The notes: generated by a model from the sequence alone, not told the origin. A stretch of DNA of 64,000 bases from JAWLAT01 sp041395325 (GCA_041395325.1 JAWLAT010000001.1:62001-126000), one strand, 5' to 3'. Shown: positions 1-8,824, numbered from the stretch's first letter. Program-made: numbers and translations.

Positions 1-920
1 GCACTTTCGATGTAGGCAGTGGTCGAAGAGGTGCCCAGCGCCGCGCCTGCGGCGATGGCCGTCGAGTCAGCCAGCAGCGCCCGATTCAGGCGCGGCAATT
101 TCCCTTCGGCATCGAGCAGTCCGGCGCGGTGGCAGACGCCCACCAGCGTGCCGGTGGCATCGAACAGTTCCACCAGAAAAAACGTCAGCACCACGGCGAT
201 CAGGCCGGCGTCGAGCGCGGCACGGATGTCCAGTTGCAGCCAGGTCGGCGCCAGCGAAGGCGGCGCCGCGACCACGCCACGGAAGGGCGCATGGCCAAGC
301 AGCACGGCGCAGGCAGTGACCAGCAGGATGCCCAGCACGATGCCGCCGGTGATCCGTCTTGCCTGCAGCGCAACGATCAACAGCAGGCCGGCGATGGCGA
401 ACAACGGTCCGGGCTGATGCAAGTCGCCGAGCGTCAGCAGCGTGGCGGGGTGACCGACGATGATGCCGGCGTTCTGCAGGCCGATCAGCGCCAGGAACAG
501 GCCAATGCCGGCCGAGATGGCCAGCTTGAGCGAATGTGGGATCGCATTGACGATCCACTCACGCAGCCGCAGCAGGCTGATGATGATGAACAGGCAGCCG
601 GACAGAAACACCGCGCCCAGTGCGGCCTGCCAGGGAAAACCCATGCCCTGCACCACGACGAAGGCGAAATAGGCGTTCAAGCCCATGCCGGGCGCCAGCG
701 CGATCGGGTAGTTGGCGTACAGCCCCATCACCGCCGAGCCCAATGCGGCAGCCAGGCAGGTGGCCACGAAGACCGCTTCCCGCGGCATCCCGGCGGCCGC
801 CAGGATGTCCGGATTGACGACCAGGATGTAGGCCATCGTCAGGAAGGTGGTCAGACCCGCCAGCAACTCGGTGCGCAGGTCGGTGCCGTGCGCGCGCAGA
901 CCGAAGTAGCGTTCGAGCAT
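1..920 (-). CDS. NCS2 family (AzgA-type) purine permease, 5' part
   Basis: Inner-membrane proton symporter expected to import adenine, guanine or hypoxanthine. I translated the minus strand from the ATG at 918-920. It reads openly to the window edge (about 306 codons), so the C-terminal part lies outside. It begins MLERYFGLRAHGTDLRTE followed by LAGLTTFLTMAYILVVNP, the typical opening of the AzgA/YicO/YjcD branch of the NCS2 family. Later it has the NPIALAPGMGLNA-type segment (here YPIALAPGMGLNAYFAF) and several hydrophobic helices. Near the edge, FFLVELFDATGTLVGV matches the family's second conserved region. Family-level function is firm, and substrate choice is inferred. No neighbour suggests a dedicated operon. 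Confidence 0.9.
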   Translation of the reverse strand, partial: MLERYFGLRAHGTDLRTELLAGLTTFLTMAYILVVNPDILAAAGMPREAVFVATCLAAALGSAVMGLYANYPIALAPGMGLNAYFAFVVVQGMGFPWQAALGAVFLSGCLFIIISLLRLREWIVNAIPHSLKLAISAGIGLFLALIGLQNAGIIVGHPATLLTLGDLHQPGPLFAIAGLLLIVALQARRITGGIVLGILLVTACAVLLGHAPFRGVVAAPPSLAPTWLQLDIRAALDAGLIAVVLTFFLVELFDATGTLVGVCHRAGLLDAEGKLPRLNRALLADSTAIAAGAALGTSSTTAYIES

Positions 921-991
921 GGGCGGATTCCGCGGCGGCGTTGACGCCTTTTAACCGTTCGTTGACCGGCAAGGAAGCCTTGGGACGGACG

Positions 992-1441
992 CTAGGGCGA
1001 CTCGGGCAGCGCGTAGTCCAGCTCGTACTCGTGCTTGCCGTCGCTGATCTCGATGCGCAGGCGGCCGCTGATCCCGACCAACTCGCCGGAGCCCGAGCCG
1101 GGGATGATCTGCACCATCCAGTCGCGCGGAACGCCGCCGTCCATCAACGCGTGGTGCACCAGCATGAAGCTGCCATGGCGTCCATCCAGCTGTCCGTCGA
1201 ATTTCTCGACCGCGACATAGGCGCCGTTCTGCTTGCCATCCCCGCCTGCCAGCATCTCGCCCTGACCGCTGCCCTGCAGCGCGCCGTGGTACTGCTTGTC
1301 GAGTGACAATCGCGCCAAACCGGCCGCCTGGGCCGGCGGATTGTCCGCCTGCATCGGGGTCACCTTGACGTCGAACTCGCCGCACCTGCATGCTTGTCTC
1401 CTGCTCGGGCCATGACGATCGCCGGCACAAAGCACCAGCAT
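992..1441 (-). CDS. DUF3224 family protein (start region possibly frameshifted)
   Basis: Small cytosolic protein of about 135-149 residues from the DUF3224 family, a lipocalin-like beta-barrel fold of unknown role. The body reads GEFDVKVTP, then LSLDKQYHGALQGSGQGEML, then GSFMLVHHALMDGG and ends with DGKHEYELDYALP, which follows the family pattern of a barrel with a central FDG(x)LDGRxGSF segment. The only in-frame ATG is at 1441, but the intervening 17 or so residues look non-native. A well-placed Shine-Dalgarno (AGGAGA) precedes an ATG at 1389-1391 that is out of frame by one base with GEFDVKV. Either the gene has a one-base indel just after its start or there is a sequence error. The assignment rests on motif memory only. 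Confidence 0.7.
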   Translation of the reverse strand: MLVLCAGDRHGPSRRQACRCGEFDVKVTPMQADNPPAQAAGLARLSLDKQYHGALQGSGQGEMLAGGDGKQNGAYVAVEKFDGQLDGRHGSFMLVHHALMDGGVPRDWMVQIIPGSGSGELVGISGRLRIEISDGKHEYELDYALPESP

Positions 1442-2554
1442 GTACAGCCAACGTCTACAATCATGTTCGGCTCAACCGCTAACGGCCCGGCATTGGCCAA
1501 TTCCAGCACGGACCCAGCGCCGTGATGGAACAAAGGCGACAACGGGGTGGCGAGAGGCCTGAATGACGACGGCCAACCGGTCCACCGCGACGTGCTCAGG
1601 TTGCCGCGACGGCCAGCGTCTGGAAGACGTGGGCGGCCTCCGCCCAAGCTCGTTGGCACCATCGGCGGCGCTGGAGGATCGGTGCAGCACCATTGGTGCG
1701 TGGCCGGGATCAGCGTGGCCTGACCACCGGATCGAGCCCGCAGTCGCCCTTGCCGACGGGTCCAACGGCTGTCCGCCCATCGAGCAAAGCGATGACCGCA
1801 ACGCCAATGGCTCAAGCAACGCTTCGAGTGCTGAGCATGGCCAGACCGGTTCGGTGTTCACGGGCACGTGCTCAGCTGCGGGCATTCCGTGGCTCGGCGC
1901 CGCTGGGTGTCAGAACTCGAAGTGGAGACCTCTGCGCAGGCCACCGGCCATGCGTCGGCGTCTTGGTGCCAGCAGATCGAGTCGGATAGCGACTGCGCAG
2001 CATCCACAGATCGCGGCCTCCGGAGAAGACGAAAATCGCGTCACGCTGGTGGTCGCAGGATTACGGTGGGCTACGAGCGCATCACGGGCGTGCCCCACAG
2101 CGCGCAGATCGATTTCGTGCGGTCGACGAGATCACGCACGGTCCGCATCCGATCGAGGTTTTGCGATGCTCGAGAGCGTAGAACGGGCTGATTTGCGTCG
2201 CCATGGAATCATCCCACGCGCAGTTGCGGTCCAAGCCCAACTCCAGGGAGCTTTCGGCGAGTACGGCGGCGTGACGCCGAAGCGACGTGCTTGCCGATGG
2301 CTGCCGAGGCGCTGGCACGTCGATCACGGAGGCCTGCGGAGCAGCGACACGGTCGAGTACTGGCGCCGCGGATTGGGAAGGCTGGACGCCGATCAGGCCC
2401 ACTTCATCCGCTGGCCGGCGGCGGCTGGGCAACTCGAGCGGCCTGACGCCCTGACACTAGATTGTCAGGTGCGTTGCCGATGTTCCCGGCAGCGGTATTC
2501 ATGCCCGGACATGAATCAGGACGCCGGGCAGACCCCGGGCCGGGTCTGAAGACT
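1442..2554. other. 1.1 kb stretch with no supportable gene
   Basis: Open frames exist on both strands, the longest on the plus strand at about 1563-2549. They are rich in Arg/Ser/Ala, lack a ribosome-binding site, show no hydrophobic or motif pattern I recognise and disagree with each other. This is what a high-GC noncoding sequence gives by chance. It could be a decayed gene or transposon, but I found no transposase motif and no terminal repeats. Its right end carries three palindromes, listed separately. Confidence 0.5.
2450..2548. repeat. Three successive perfect 7-6-7 inverted repeats
   Basis: Three palindromes share the same geometry, a perfect 7-bp arm on each side of a 6-bp spacer. 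They are CCTGACA/TGTCAGG at 2450-2469, ATTCATG/CATGAAT at 2497-2516, and CAGACCC/GGGTCTG at 2529-2548. The arm sequences differ, so they are not copies of one repeat. The third lies just past the fadE stop on the minus strand and could fold as a transcript-end hairpin, but no T-run follows. Three such structures in 100 bp is far more than expected by chance. Function is unknown. Confidence 0.6.
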
Positions 2555-5047
2555 CTAAACAGGCGGCGCTGCGATACTCGCTGCCCTGATCGGTCGGGGC
2601 GGCGTCCGCGCGCGGCCGGCGACCAGATCCTCGTGCTCGAAGTCGTCCACCGAGATCACTTCCAGCGTGCCGGCCCGCACTTCGGTCAGCAACGCATGCT
2701 CGTCTGAGCTGATCACGCCCTGCTCGCGGGCTTCGTCGAGCAGACGGGCCGGGTCGAGCACCTTCAGCTCGCCGGTCTTGATGGCCTTGTGCAGCTTGCG
2801 CTCCACCGGTTCGGCTTCGATGACCTTGCCCAGCAGACGCTCCATGTGGCCGACCGGGTTGTGCTCGGTGGGGCTGAGGTAGACGTACTGGCCGAGCCGT
2901 TCGCGGGCTTCGTTCGGGTACATCAGCAGCGTCGCGACGCGGTGGCCCAGGCGGTCGCTGGGGATCTGCTCGCGCCGACCCAGCGGGAACACCAGCAGCC
3001 GCAGCGCAATGCCCACGGTCTTGATCGGGAAGTTGCGCAGGAACGAGTCGATCGCCGTCTGGATCTTGAAGATGGCGTCGTGGAAGGCCCAGGCCAGCAG
3101 CGGTCGGTCGAGCACCGGCCGGCCCTGATCCTCATAGCGCTTGAGCATGCTGGAGGCGATATACAGCTGGCTGAGTACGTCGCCCAGCCGTGCCGACAGG
3201 CGTTCCTTCTGCTTCAGCCGGCCACCCAGCAACAGCATCGAGGTGTCGGCGATCAGCGCCAGCACCGCCGAATAGCGGGCCAGCTTGCGGTAGTAGCGGC
3301 GGGTGTAGGCATCGCCCGGTACCGACAGATTGCCCACAAAACTGTGGGTGAGACCGAAGACGAAGCTGCGCACGGCATTGGACATGGCAAAACCGATGTG
3401 TCCGAACAGCACCTCGTCGAAGGCCTCCAGCCGGCGCAGCGGATCGGCGATGTCGGCCGCTTCCATTTCCTTCAGCACGAAGGGATGGCAGCGCACCGCA
3501 CCCTGGCCGAAGATGATCATGTTGCGGGTCAGGATGTTGGCGCCTTCGACCGTGATGCTGATCGGCGCACCCTGCCAGGCCCGACCCAGGTAGTTGCGCG
3601 GCCCCAGGATGATGCCCTTGCCGCCGTGCACGTCCATCGCATCGGAGGCCACCTGGCGACCCATTTCGGTGGCGTGATACTTGGCGATGGCCGAGGGCAC
3701 CGCCGGCTTCTCACCGCGATCCACCGCCGCGGCGGTCGCCCGCGACAGCGCGCTGACCGCGTAGCTGTAGCCGCCGATCCGCGCCAGCGCTTCCTCGATG
3801 CCTTCGAAACGGCCGATGGCCATGCCGAACTGCTTGCGGATGCGGGCATAGGCACCGGTGGCCAGTGCGGCCATCCGCACGCTGCCGGTCGCCCCGGAGG
3901 GCAGCGAGATCGAACGACCCACCGACAGACATTCGACCAGCATGCGCCAGCCCTGACCGGCGTAGTCCTGGCCACCGATCAACTGATCGATCGGCACGAA
4001 CACATCCTTGCCGTGGAAGGGACCGTTCTGGAAGGGCACGTTGAGCGGGAAATGCCGGCGGCCGATCTCCAGGCCCGGCGTATCACGCGGAATCAGTGCC
4101 AGCGTGATGCCCACATCCTCGACCTCACCCAGCAGATGCTCGGGATCGTGCAGGCGGAAGGCCAGACCGATGACCGTGGCCACCGGCGCCAGCGTGATGT
4201 AGCGCTTTTCGAAGTTCAGACGCACGCCCAGCACGTCCTGGCCGTCGACCTGCTGCCGGCAGACCACGCCAAAGTCGGGAATCGAGGTGGCATCCGAGCC
4301 GGCCCAGGGGTTGGTCAGGCCGAAGCAGGGAATCTCGCGGCCATCGGCCAGCCGCGGCAGATAATGGTCCTTCTGCGCGTCGGTGCCGTAGTGCAGCAAC
4401 AACTCGGCCGGGCCGAGCGAATTGGGCACGGCGACGGTGGAACCGACGGTCGGGCTGATGCTGTTGAGCTTCTGCAGGACCACCGAGTGGGCATGGGCGG
4501 AGAAGCCCAGGCCGCCGTACTGCTTCGGGATGATCATGCCGAAGAACTTGTGCTGCTTGAGGAAATCCCACAGTTCCGGCGGCAGATCGGTCTCGTGAGT
4601 GATCTGCCAGTCCGAGACCATCGCGCAGGCCTGCTCGACCGGGCCGTCCACAAAAGCTTGTTCCTCTGCGGTCAGTTGCGGGACCGGCTCCGCCAGCAAT
4701 TTGTTCCAGTCCGGCTTGCCGCTGAACAGTTCCCCTTCAAAGCCCACCGTGCCGGCCGCCAGGGCGACGCGTTCGGTGTCGGAGAGCTGCGGCAGCTGTC
4801 GCCGATAGAAGTCGAGCATCGGCGCGCTGATCAGGCGTGCGCGCAGCGGACGATGGTTGAGCACGACCGCCAGCGCAACGAAAGCGACGGTGGTCAGACC
4901 GACGGCCAGCCAGTGACCGCCGCCGTAGACCCCGGCCAGCGCGAGCGCCACGCCCGCGGCCAGCGTCCACACCTTCAGCGGCGTGCGCAGATACAGGCAA
5001 ACGGCGGAAACGAGCAGGACGGCGAGCAAGGGAGTGAGACTGCTCAT
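2555..5047 (-). CDS. fadE: Acyl-CoA dehydrogenase FadE
   Basis: FAD-dependent first step of fatty-acid beta-oxidation, converting acyl-CoA to trans-2-enoyl-CoA. The 830-residue length is close to E. coli FadE (814). The N-terminal 60 or so residues form two hydrophobic segments, as in the membrane-associated FadE branch. They are followed by the N-terminal helical domain (FGMIIPKQYGGLGFSAH near 165), the beta domain (CFGLTNPWAGSDA) and the C-terminal helical domain with the family motif MDVHGGKGIILGPRNY near 470. The last 330 or so residues are the FadE-specific C-terminal extension. It starts 12 bp after the upstream hydrolase stop, so the two are probably one operon under the TetR-type regulator transcribed away from them. 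Confidence 0.96.
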   Translation of the reverse strand: MSSLTPLLAVLLVSAVCLYLRTPLKVWTLAAGVALALAGVYGGGHWLAVGLTTVAFVALAVVLNHRPLRARLISAPMLDFYRRQLPQLSDTERVALAAGTVGFEGELFSGKPDWNKLLAEPVPQLTAEEQAFVDGPVEQACAMVSDWQITHETDLPPELWDFLKQHKFFGMIIPKQYGGLGFSAHAHSVVLQKLNSISPTVGSTVAVPNSLGPAELLLHYGTDAQKDHYLPRLADGREIPCFGLTNPWAGSDATSIPDFGVVCRQQVDGQDVLGVRLNFEKRYITLAPVATVIGLAFRLHDPEHLLGEVEDVGITLALIPRDTPGLEIGRRHFPLNVPFQNGPFHGKDVFVPIDQLIGGQDYAGQGWRMLVECLSVGRSISLPSGATGSVRMAALATGAYARIRKQFGMAIGRFEGIEEALARIGGYSYAVSALSRATAAAVDRGEKPAVPSAIAKYHATEMGRQVASDAMDVHGGKGIILGPRNYLGRAWQGAPISITVEGANILTRNMIIFGQGAVRCHPFVLKEMEAADIADPLRRLEAFDEVLFGHIGFAMSNAVRSFVFGLTHSFVGNLSVPGDAYTRRYYRKLARYSAVLALIADTSMLLLGGRLKQKERLSARLGDVLSQLYIASSMLKRYEDQGRPVLDRPLLAWAFHDAIFKIQTAIDSFLRNFPIKTVGIALRLLVFPLGRREQIPSDRLGHRVATLLMYPNEARERLGQYVYLSPTEHNPVGHMERLLGKVIEAEPVERKLHKAIKTGELKVLDPARLLDEAREQGVISSDEHALLTEVRAGTLEVISVDDFEHEDLVAGRARTPPRPIRAASIAAPPV

Positions 5048-5059
5048 GAAAATCTCCTG

Positions 5060-5977
5060 TCAGGGTGATGCCGCCAGGGGCATCGGGGAGGATGGGGACA
5101 TTGCGGGCTCGCCGAAGCGGCGACCCAGCCAGTTGAGAATCTCGCTGCTGAAGGCATCGTTGCGGTCACCCACCACCAGATGCGTGGCCTGGTCGACGAC
5201 GACATGTTCGGCATGCGGCACCAGATCGCGGAACTCGGCGATCGTGTGGTCGGACACCACATCGCTGAGCGAGCCCGACAGCAACAGCGTCGGGATCTGG
5301 ATCCGTGCCGCGGCCGCCTGCAGCCGCGGAATGTACTGCTCGGCCGAACTGGCTACCGGACCGAGCAGGCGGGGATCCCAATGCCAGTGCCAGCGACCGT
5401 CCTCCCGACGGCGGAGCTGACTGCGCAAACGATCAGGATCCTTGCCTTCGCGGTGCGGCAGATAGGCCGCCACCGCCTGATTGGCCGCATCCAGACTGGC
5501 AAAGCCATCGGGATGTGCAGCCATGAAACCGAGTATGCGATCGACGCCGGCACGCTCCCAGCGGGGTGTCACATCGACCAGAACGAGCCCGCGGAACAGC
5601 GGCTGTTCGCCTTCACCCTGCGCCAGCAGCGCGACCAGTCCGCCCATCGAGGCGCCGACCAGCACCGGGGCACTGGGCAGGGTGGCGCAGACGGCGCGCA
5701 GATCGTCGACGAATTGCTCCAGCGCGTAGTCGCCACCGGGCAGCCAGGCCGAATCGCCGTGGCCGCGGGCGTCGATCGCCAAGCCGGACCAACCCTGCGC
5801 GGCCAGCGTGGTCGCGGTGCCACTCCAGGCGCGCCGGTTCTGGCCAAAGCCATGGGTGTAGAGCAATTGAGGCGGCGTATCCGGCTGCCCGTAGCGATCG
5901 GCGTGCAGCGCCAAGCCACCGGCGCCCGGCAATCTCAGGGGCTGACTGGCACTGACCGGCTGCGCGCGGGAATCCAT
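5060..5977 (-). CDS. Alpha/beta hydrolase
   Basis: Predicted 305-residue serine hydrolase, possibly a thioesterase or esterase given its position ahead of fadE. It has the oxyanion-side HGFGQNRRAW motif near residue 40, DARGHGDS near 70, the nucleophile elbow GASMGG (catalytic Ser), LLLSGSLSDVVS carrying the acid, and DQATHLVVGDRND carrying the base His. The start is the ATG at 5975-5977; no other start codon fits upstream of the fold. A minus-strand promoter TTGACA (6008-6013), 17 bp, CATACT (5985-5990) would place the transcript start at or next to this ATG, and there is no Shine-Dalgarno, so translation may be leaderless. The true substrate cannot be read from the sequence. Confidence 0.88.
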   Translation of the reverse strand: MDSRAQPVSASQPLRLPGAGGLALHADRYGQPDTPPQLLYTHGFGQNRRAWSGTATTLAAQGWSGLAIDARGHGDSAWLPGGDYALEQFVDDLRAVCATLPSAPVLVGASMGGLVALLAQGEGEQPLFRGLVLVDVTPRWERAGVDRILGFMAAHPDGFASLDAANQAVAAYLPHREGKDPDRLRSQLRRREDGRWHWHWDPRLLGPVASSAEQYIPRLQAAAARIQIPTLLLSGSLSDVVSDHTIAEFRDLVPHAEHVVVDQATHLVVGDRNDAFSSEILNWLGRRFGEPAMSPSSPMPLAASP

Positions 5978-6026
5978 ACGGTCGAGTATGTTGACGGACC
6001 CCGAGGCTGTCAATACGCTTCCGTAT
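5976..6026. promoter_or_regulatory. Divergent promoter with two matching 14-bp operators
   Basis: Two copies of ATACG(N5)GTAT lie between the divergent hydrolase and TetR genes, ATACGGTCGAGTAT at 5976-5989 and ATACGCTTCCGTAT at 6013-6026. Each is a near-palindrome, as expected for a dimeric TetR-family repressor. The first covers the -10 and start site of a minus-strand promoter (perfect -35 TTGACA at 6008-6013, 17-bp spacer, CATACT at 5985-5990). The second sits on the likely -10 region of the plus-strand promoter (TTGACG at 5991-5996). The placement predicts that the regulator represses both its own gene and the hydrolase-fadE operon. Confidence 0.6.
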
Positions 6027-6063
6027 GGACAGTCTGAATGGCCTGAGTGGCCGAGGGGTTGAG

Positions 6064-6649
6064 ATGCCGTCAGAGGCCGCAGTGGTGAAGCTGGAGCGGG
6101 CGCGCCTGACCGCCGATGACTGGGAAAAGGCCGCGCTGGAGTCGATTGCGAGCGACGGCGTGGCCAGCCTGGCGGTAGAGTCGCTGGCTCGCCGCATGGG
6201 CGTGACCAAAGGCAGCTTCTACTGGCATTTTGCCAATCGCGACGCGCTGCTGGCCGCTGCGCTGGCGCGCTGGGAGCGTTCGGATACGCACAATCTGATC
6301 GCTCGCATCGAGACCTTGACCGATCCGCGCGAGCGCCTGCGGGAACTGTTCCGCGCCACCAGTCGCGACATGCGTTCGCACCGCACCTACGCCGCGCTGC
6401 TGAAGGCCGCCGACAACCACATCGTGGCGCCAGTGCTCGAGCGGGTGGCCGCCGAGCGCATGCAGTATCTGGCCCGTGTCTTTGCCCAGGCGGGCATGCA
6501 GGGCGCCGAGTCCGAGCACCGCGCCCGGCTCGCTTATTCGGCCTATGTGGGTTTCCTGCAACTGACCTCTGCAGCTCAATACGTTGCAACTGGGCGAGGA
6601 CGACCTCAACCGCTACATCGATCATGTGACGGCGGTGCTGATTCCCTGA
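6064..6649 (+). CDS. TetR family regulator with an apparent C-terminal frameshift
   Basis: DNA-binding repressor expected to control the divergent hydrolase-fadE operon. The N-terminal helix-turn-helix is clear, with W-EKAALESIASDGVASLAV, then LARRMGVTKGSFYWHFANRD (residues about 30-50), then the ligand-binding domain. Around 6565-6575 the frame shifts. The continuing frame runs into unrelated sequence, while the next frame reads LQLNTLQLGEDDLNRYIDHV and stops at 6647-6649, a natural end for the family. One extra T near 6570 would explain it. This may be a real mutation or a base-calling error. I prefer the ATG at 6064, preceded by GAGGGG, over the ATG at 6025, which lies inside an operator. 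Confidence 0.8.
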
Positions 6650-7046
6650 TCGGGTCACGGCGGCCCGCAGCCGTCGCGGCCCGCCCCGGAACGCCGACGT
6701 CCACGTCGGCATCTCTTGCCGGCAAAAACGCTGGCGCGCCCTCGAAGTCTTGCTTGTCCGAGTGTTGCCCCGTCCCCTGGGGCAGAACTTCGACGCCACA
6801 CGTAGTCGGCCGCTTCAATGGACCGGCTTGGGACGGCAGGCCATTGGTCCTGGGTCATCCTTCGGGCACCGCCTGATCGGTATCCATTGACCCGTCTGGA
6901 TCGGCCATCTCCACCTTGGTCATAGACAACGCTGTCACCCGCAGCGTCGCCCAAAGTCGTGTTGCAAAGCCCCGAATCGCTGGTTATCGTGGCGCGCGAA
7001 TGTCCCTCATTGACGACATAAATCATTGATTTTAAAAGAGGTTGAG
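6650..7046. other. 397-bp intergenic region ahead of pckG
   Basis: No gene is supported here. It holds a palindromic repeat (GCCGACGT-CC-ACGTCGGC at 6693-6710, followed by TTGCCGGCAA at 6717-6726) that resembles one at 24313-24379. The final 100 bp is less GC-rich and probably contains the pckG promoter and a Shine-Dalgarno AAGAGG about 5 bp before the pckG ATG. Confidence 0.6.
6693..6726. repeat. Interspersed palindromic repeat (copy 1)
   Basis: GCCGACGT, a 2-bp spacer and ACGTCGGC form a perfect 8-bp inverted repeat, followed 6 bp later by the palindrome TTGCCGGCAA. A related structure with the same GCCGACGTCC core and a following CCGGC-centred palindrome is at 24313-24379. Both lie in intergenic space, which suggests a dispersed REP-like element. 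Confidence 0.5.
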
Positions 7047-8792
7047 ATGTCCTCCAAGCTTGAGGTGCTGAATGGCTGGGTGGCCCAGGTGGCCGATCTG
7101 GTGCAGCCCGACGAGATTCACTGGTGTGATGGTTCGGAGGCCGAGCGCGAGCGCCTGGTCGCGCAGATGCTGGCCACTGGCGAACTGCTGGAGCTGAACC
7201 CGGAGACCAACCCCGGCTGCTATCTGCATCGCTCCGATGCTCGCGATGTGGCGCGGGTGGAGCACCTGACCTTCGTCTGCACCGAGCAGCGCGAGGATGC
7301 CGGTCCGAACAACCACTGGATGGCGCCGGCCGAGGCCAAGACCAAGATGGCCGAGCTGTTCCGCGGCTGCATGCGCGGCCGCACGTTGTATGTGGTGCCT
7401 TACTGCATGGGCCCGATCGACTCGCCCTTCGCCCGTTGCGGCGTGGAGATCACCGATTCGCCCTATGTAGTGGTCAACATGCAGCTGATGACCCGCATGG
7501 GTGAGGCCGCGCTGGCGCGGATCGAGCGCGAGGGCAGCTTCGTCAAGGGCCTGCATTCGATTGGCGAACTCGACCCCGAGCGTCGTTTCATCATGCACTT
7601 CCCGGAAGAGCTGACCATCATGAGCTATGGCTCCGGCTATGGCGGCAATGCCCTGCTCGGAAAGAAGTGCCATGCCCTGCGCATCGCCAGCTGGCAGGCG
7701 CGGCAGGAAGGCTGGCTGGCCGAGCACATGCTGATCGTCGGCGTGCAGAATCCGGCCGGTCAGACGCATTACATCGCGGCCGCCTTCCCGTCGGCCTGCG
7801 GCAAGACCAATCTGGCCATGCTGATTCCGCCGGAAACCCATCCGGGCTGGAAGGTCTGGACCGTGGGCGACGACATCTGCTGGATGCATCCCGGCGCCGA
7901 TGGCCGGCTGTGGGCGATCAATCCGGAAGCGGGCTTTTTCGGCGTGGCGCCAGGCACCAGCGCCAAGACCAACCCCAATGCACTGGCGATGCTCGATCGC
8001 GATGCCATCTTCACCAATGTGGCCGTGACCGCCGACAACCAGCCCTGGTGGGAAGGTCTGCCCGACGGCGAGCCGAGCAAGGACTGGCAGGGCCGCAGCT
8101 ATCAGTCCGGCAATGGACCGGCGGCGCATCCGAACTCCCGCTTCACCGTGTCGATGCGGCAGTGCCCCAGCTACTCCGAGCAGGCCGAAGCGGCTGGCGG
8201 CGTGCCGATCAGCGCGATCGTTTTTGGTGGTCGTCGTGCCTCCCTGCTGCCGCTGGTCTTCGAGGCGCTGGACTGGCAGCACGGGGTGCTGGTCGGTGCC
8301 GGCATGGCCAGCGAAACGACCGCCGCGGCCACCGGCAAGGTGGGCGTGGTGCGGCGTGATCCGATGGCGATGAAGCCCTTCTGTGGCTACAACTTCGGTG
8401 ACTACTGGGCGCACTGGCTGGCCCTGGGCGAGAAGCTCAGCCAGCCGCCGAAGGTCTTCCACGTCAACTGGTTCCGCAAGGGCGCCGACGGCCATTTCCT
8501 GTGGCCGGGCTTCGGCGACAACCTGCGCGTACTCGAGTGGATGATCGACCGTTGCGACGGCCGCGCCAGTGGCCAGCTGACGCCGATTGGCGTGCTGCCG
8601 CAGCGCGGGGAACTGAACCTGCAGTCGCTGGACGTGCCCGCCGACGATGTGGACGAGTTGCTGCAGGTGGACCGGTCGGCCTGGACGGCCGAGATGCAGG
8701 CGGTTGGCGAGTACATGGCCGGCTTCGGTGAGCGTTGCCCGGCGGCGCTGGAGTCACAGCGGCAGGCGGTGCTGCAGCGCCTGGCTAGTTGA
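7047..8792 (+). CDS. pckG: Phosphoenolpyruvate carboxykinase (GTP)
   Basis: Cytosolic gluconeogenic enzyme converting oxaloacetate and GTP to phosphoenolpyruvate, GDP and CO2. The 581-residue product is typical for the GTP-dependent class. Visible motifs include FPSACGKTN near residues 246-254 (the PEPCK P-loop), TVGDDICWMH (metal and catalytic region), the GTP-class segment ISAIVFGGRRA, and FHVNWFRKGADGHFLWPGFGDN near the C-terminal domain. The N-terminal substrate loop RCGVEITDSPYVV is also present. The ATG at 7047 follows AAGAGG at good spacing, which is better than the upstream TTG-type extension. It appears monocistronic. A strong GC hairpin follows 6 bp after the stop. Confidence 0.98.
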   Translation: MSSKLEVLNGWVAQVADLVQPDEIHWCDGSEAERERLVAQMLATGELLELNPETNPGCYLHRSDARDVARVEHLTFVCTEQREDAGPNNHWMAPAEAKTKMAELFRGCMRGRTLYVVPYCMGPIDSPFARCGVEITDSPYVVVNMQLMTRMGEAALARIEREGSFVKGLHSIGELDPERRFIMHFPEELTIMSYGSGYGGNALLGKKCHALRIASWQARQEGWLAEHMLIVGVQNPAGQTHYIAAAFPSACGKTNLAMLIPPETHPGWKVWTVGDDICWMHPGADGRLWAINPEAGFFGVAPGTSAKTNPNALAMLDRDAIFTNVAVTADNQPWWEGLPDGEPSKDWQGRSYQSGNGPAAHPNSRFTVSMRQCPSYSEQAEAAGGVPISAIVFGGRRASLLPLVFEALDWQHGVLVGAGMASETTAAATGKVGVVRRDPMAMKPFCGYNFGDYWAHWLALGEKLSQPPKVFHVNWFRKGADGHFLWPGFGDNLRVLEWMIDRCDGRASGQLTPIGVLPQRGELNLQSLDVPADDVDELLQVDRSAWTAEMQAVGEYMAGFGERCPAALESQRQAVLQRLAS

Positions 8793-8798
8793 ATGTCC

Positions 8799-8824
8799 GG
8801 GCGGGCGATTCGCGTCGCCCGCCC
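8799..8824 (+). terminator. GC-rich hairpin after pckG
   Basis: A perfect 10-bp stem GGGCGGGCGA / TCGCCCGCCC with a 6-nt loop begins just after the pckG stop. No T-run follows, so it may act as a 3'-end stabiliser or an inefficient terminator rather than a classical intrinsic terminator. Confidence 0.45.

Noticed and set aside
1563..2549. 328-codon open frame on the plus strand in the gene-poor stretch
   Set aside because: No ribosome-binding site, no recognisable domain and composition typical of noncoding GC-rich DNA.
5978..6799. N-terminal extension of the hydrolase to 579 residues
   Set aside because: It would run antisense through the tetR gene, and homology to the hydrolase fold begins at the ATG at 5977.
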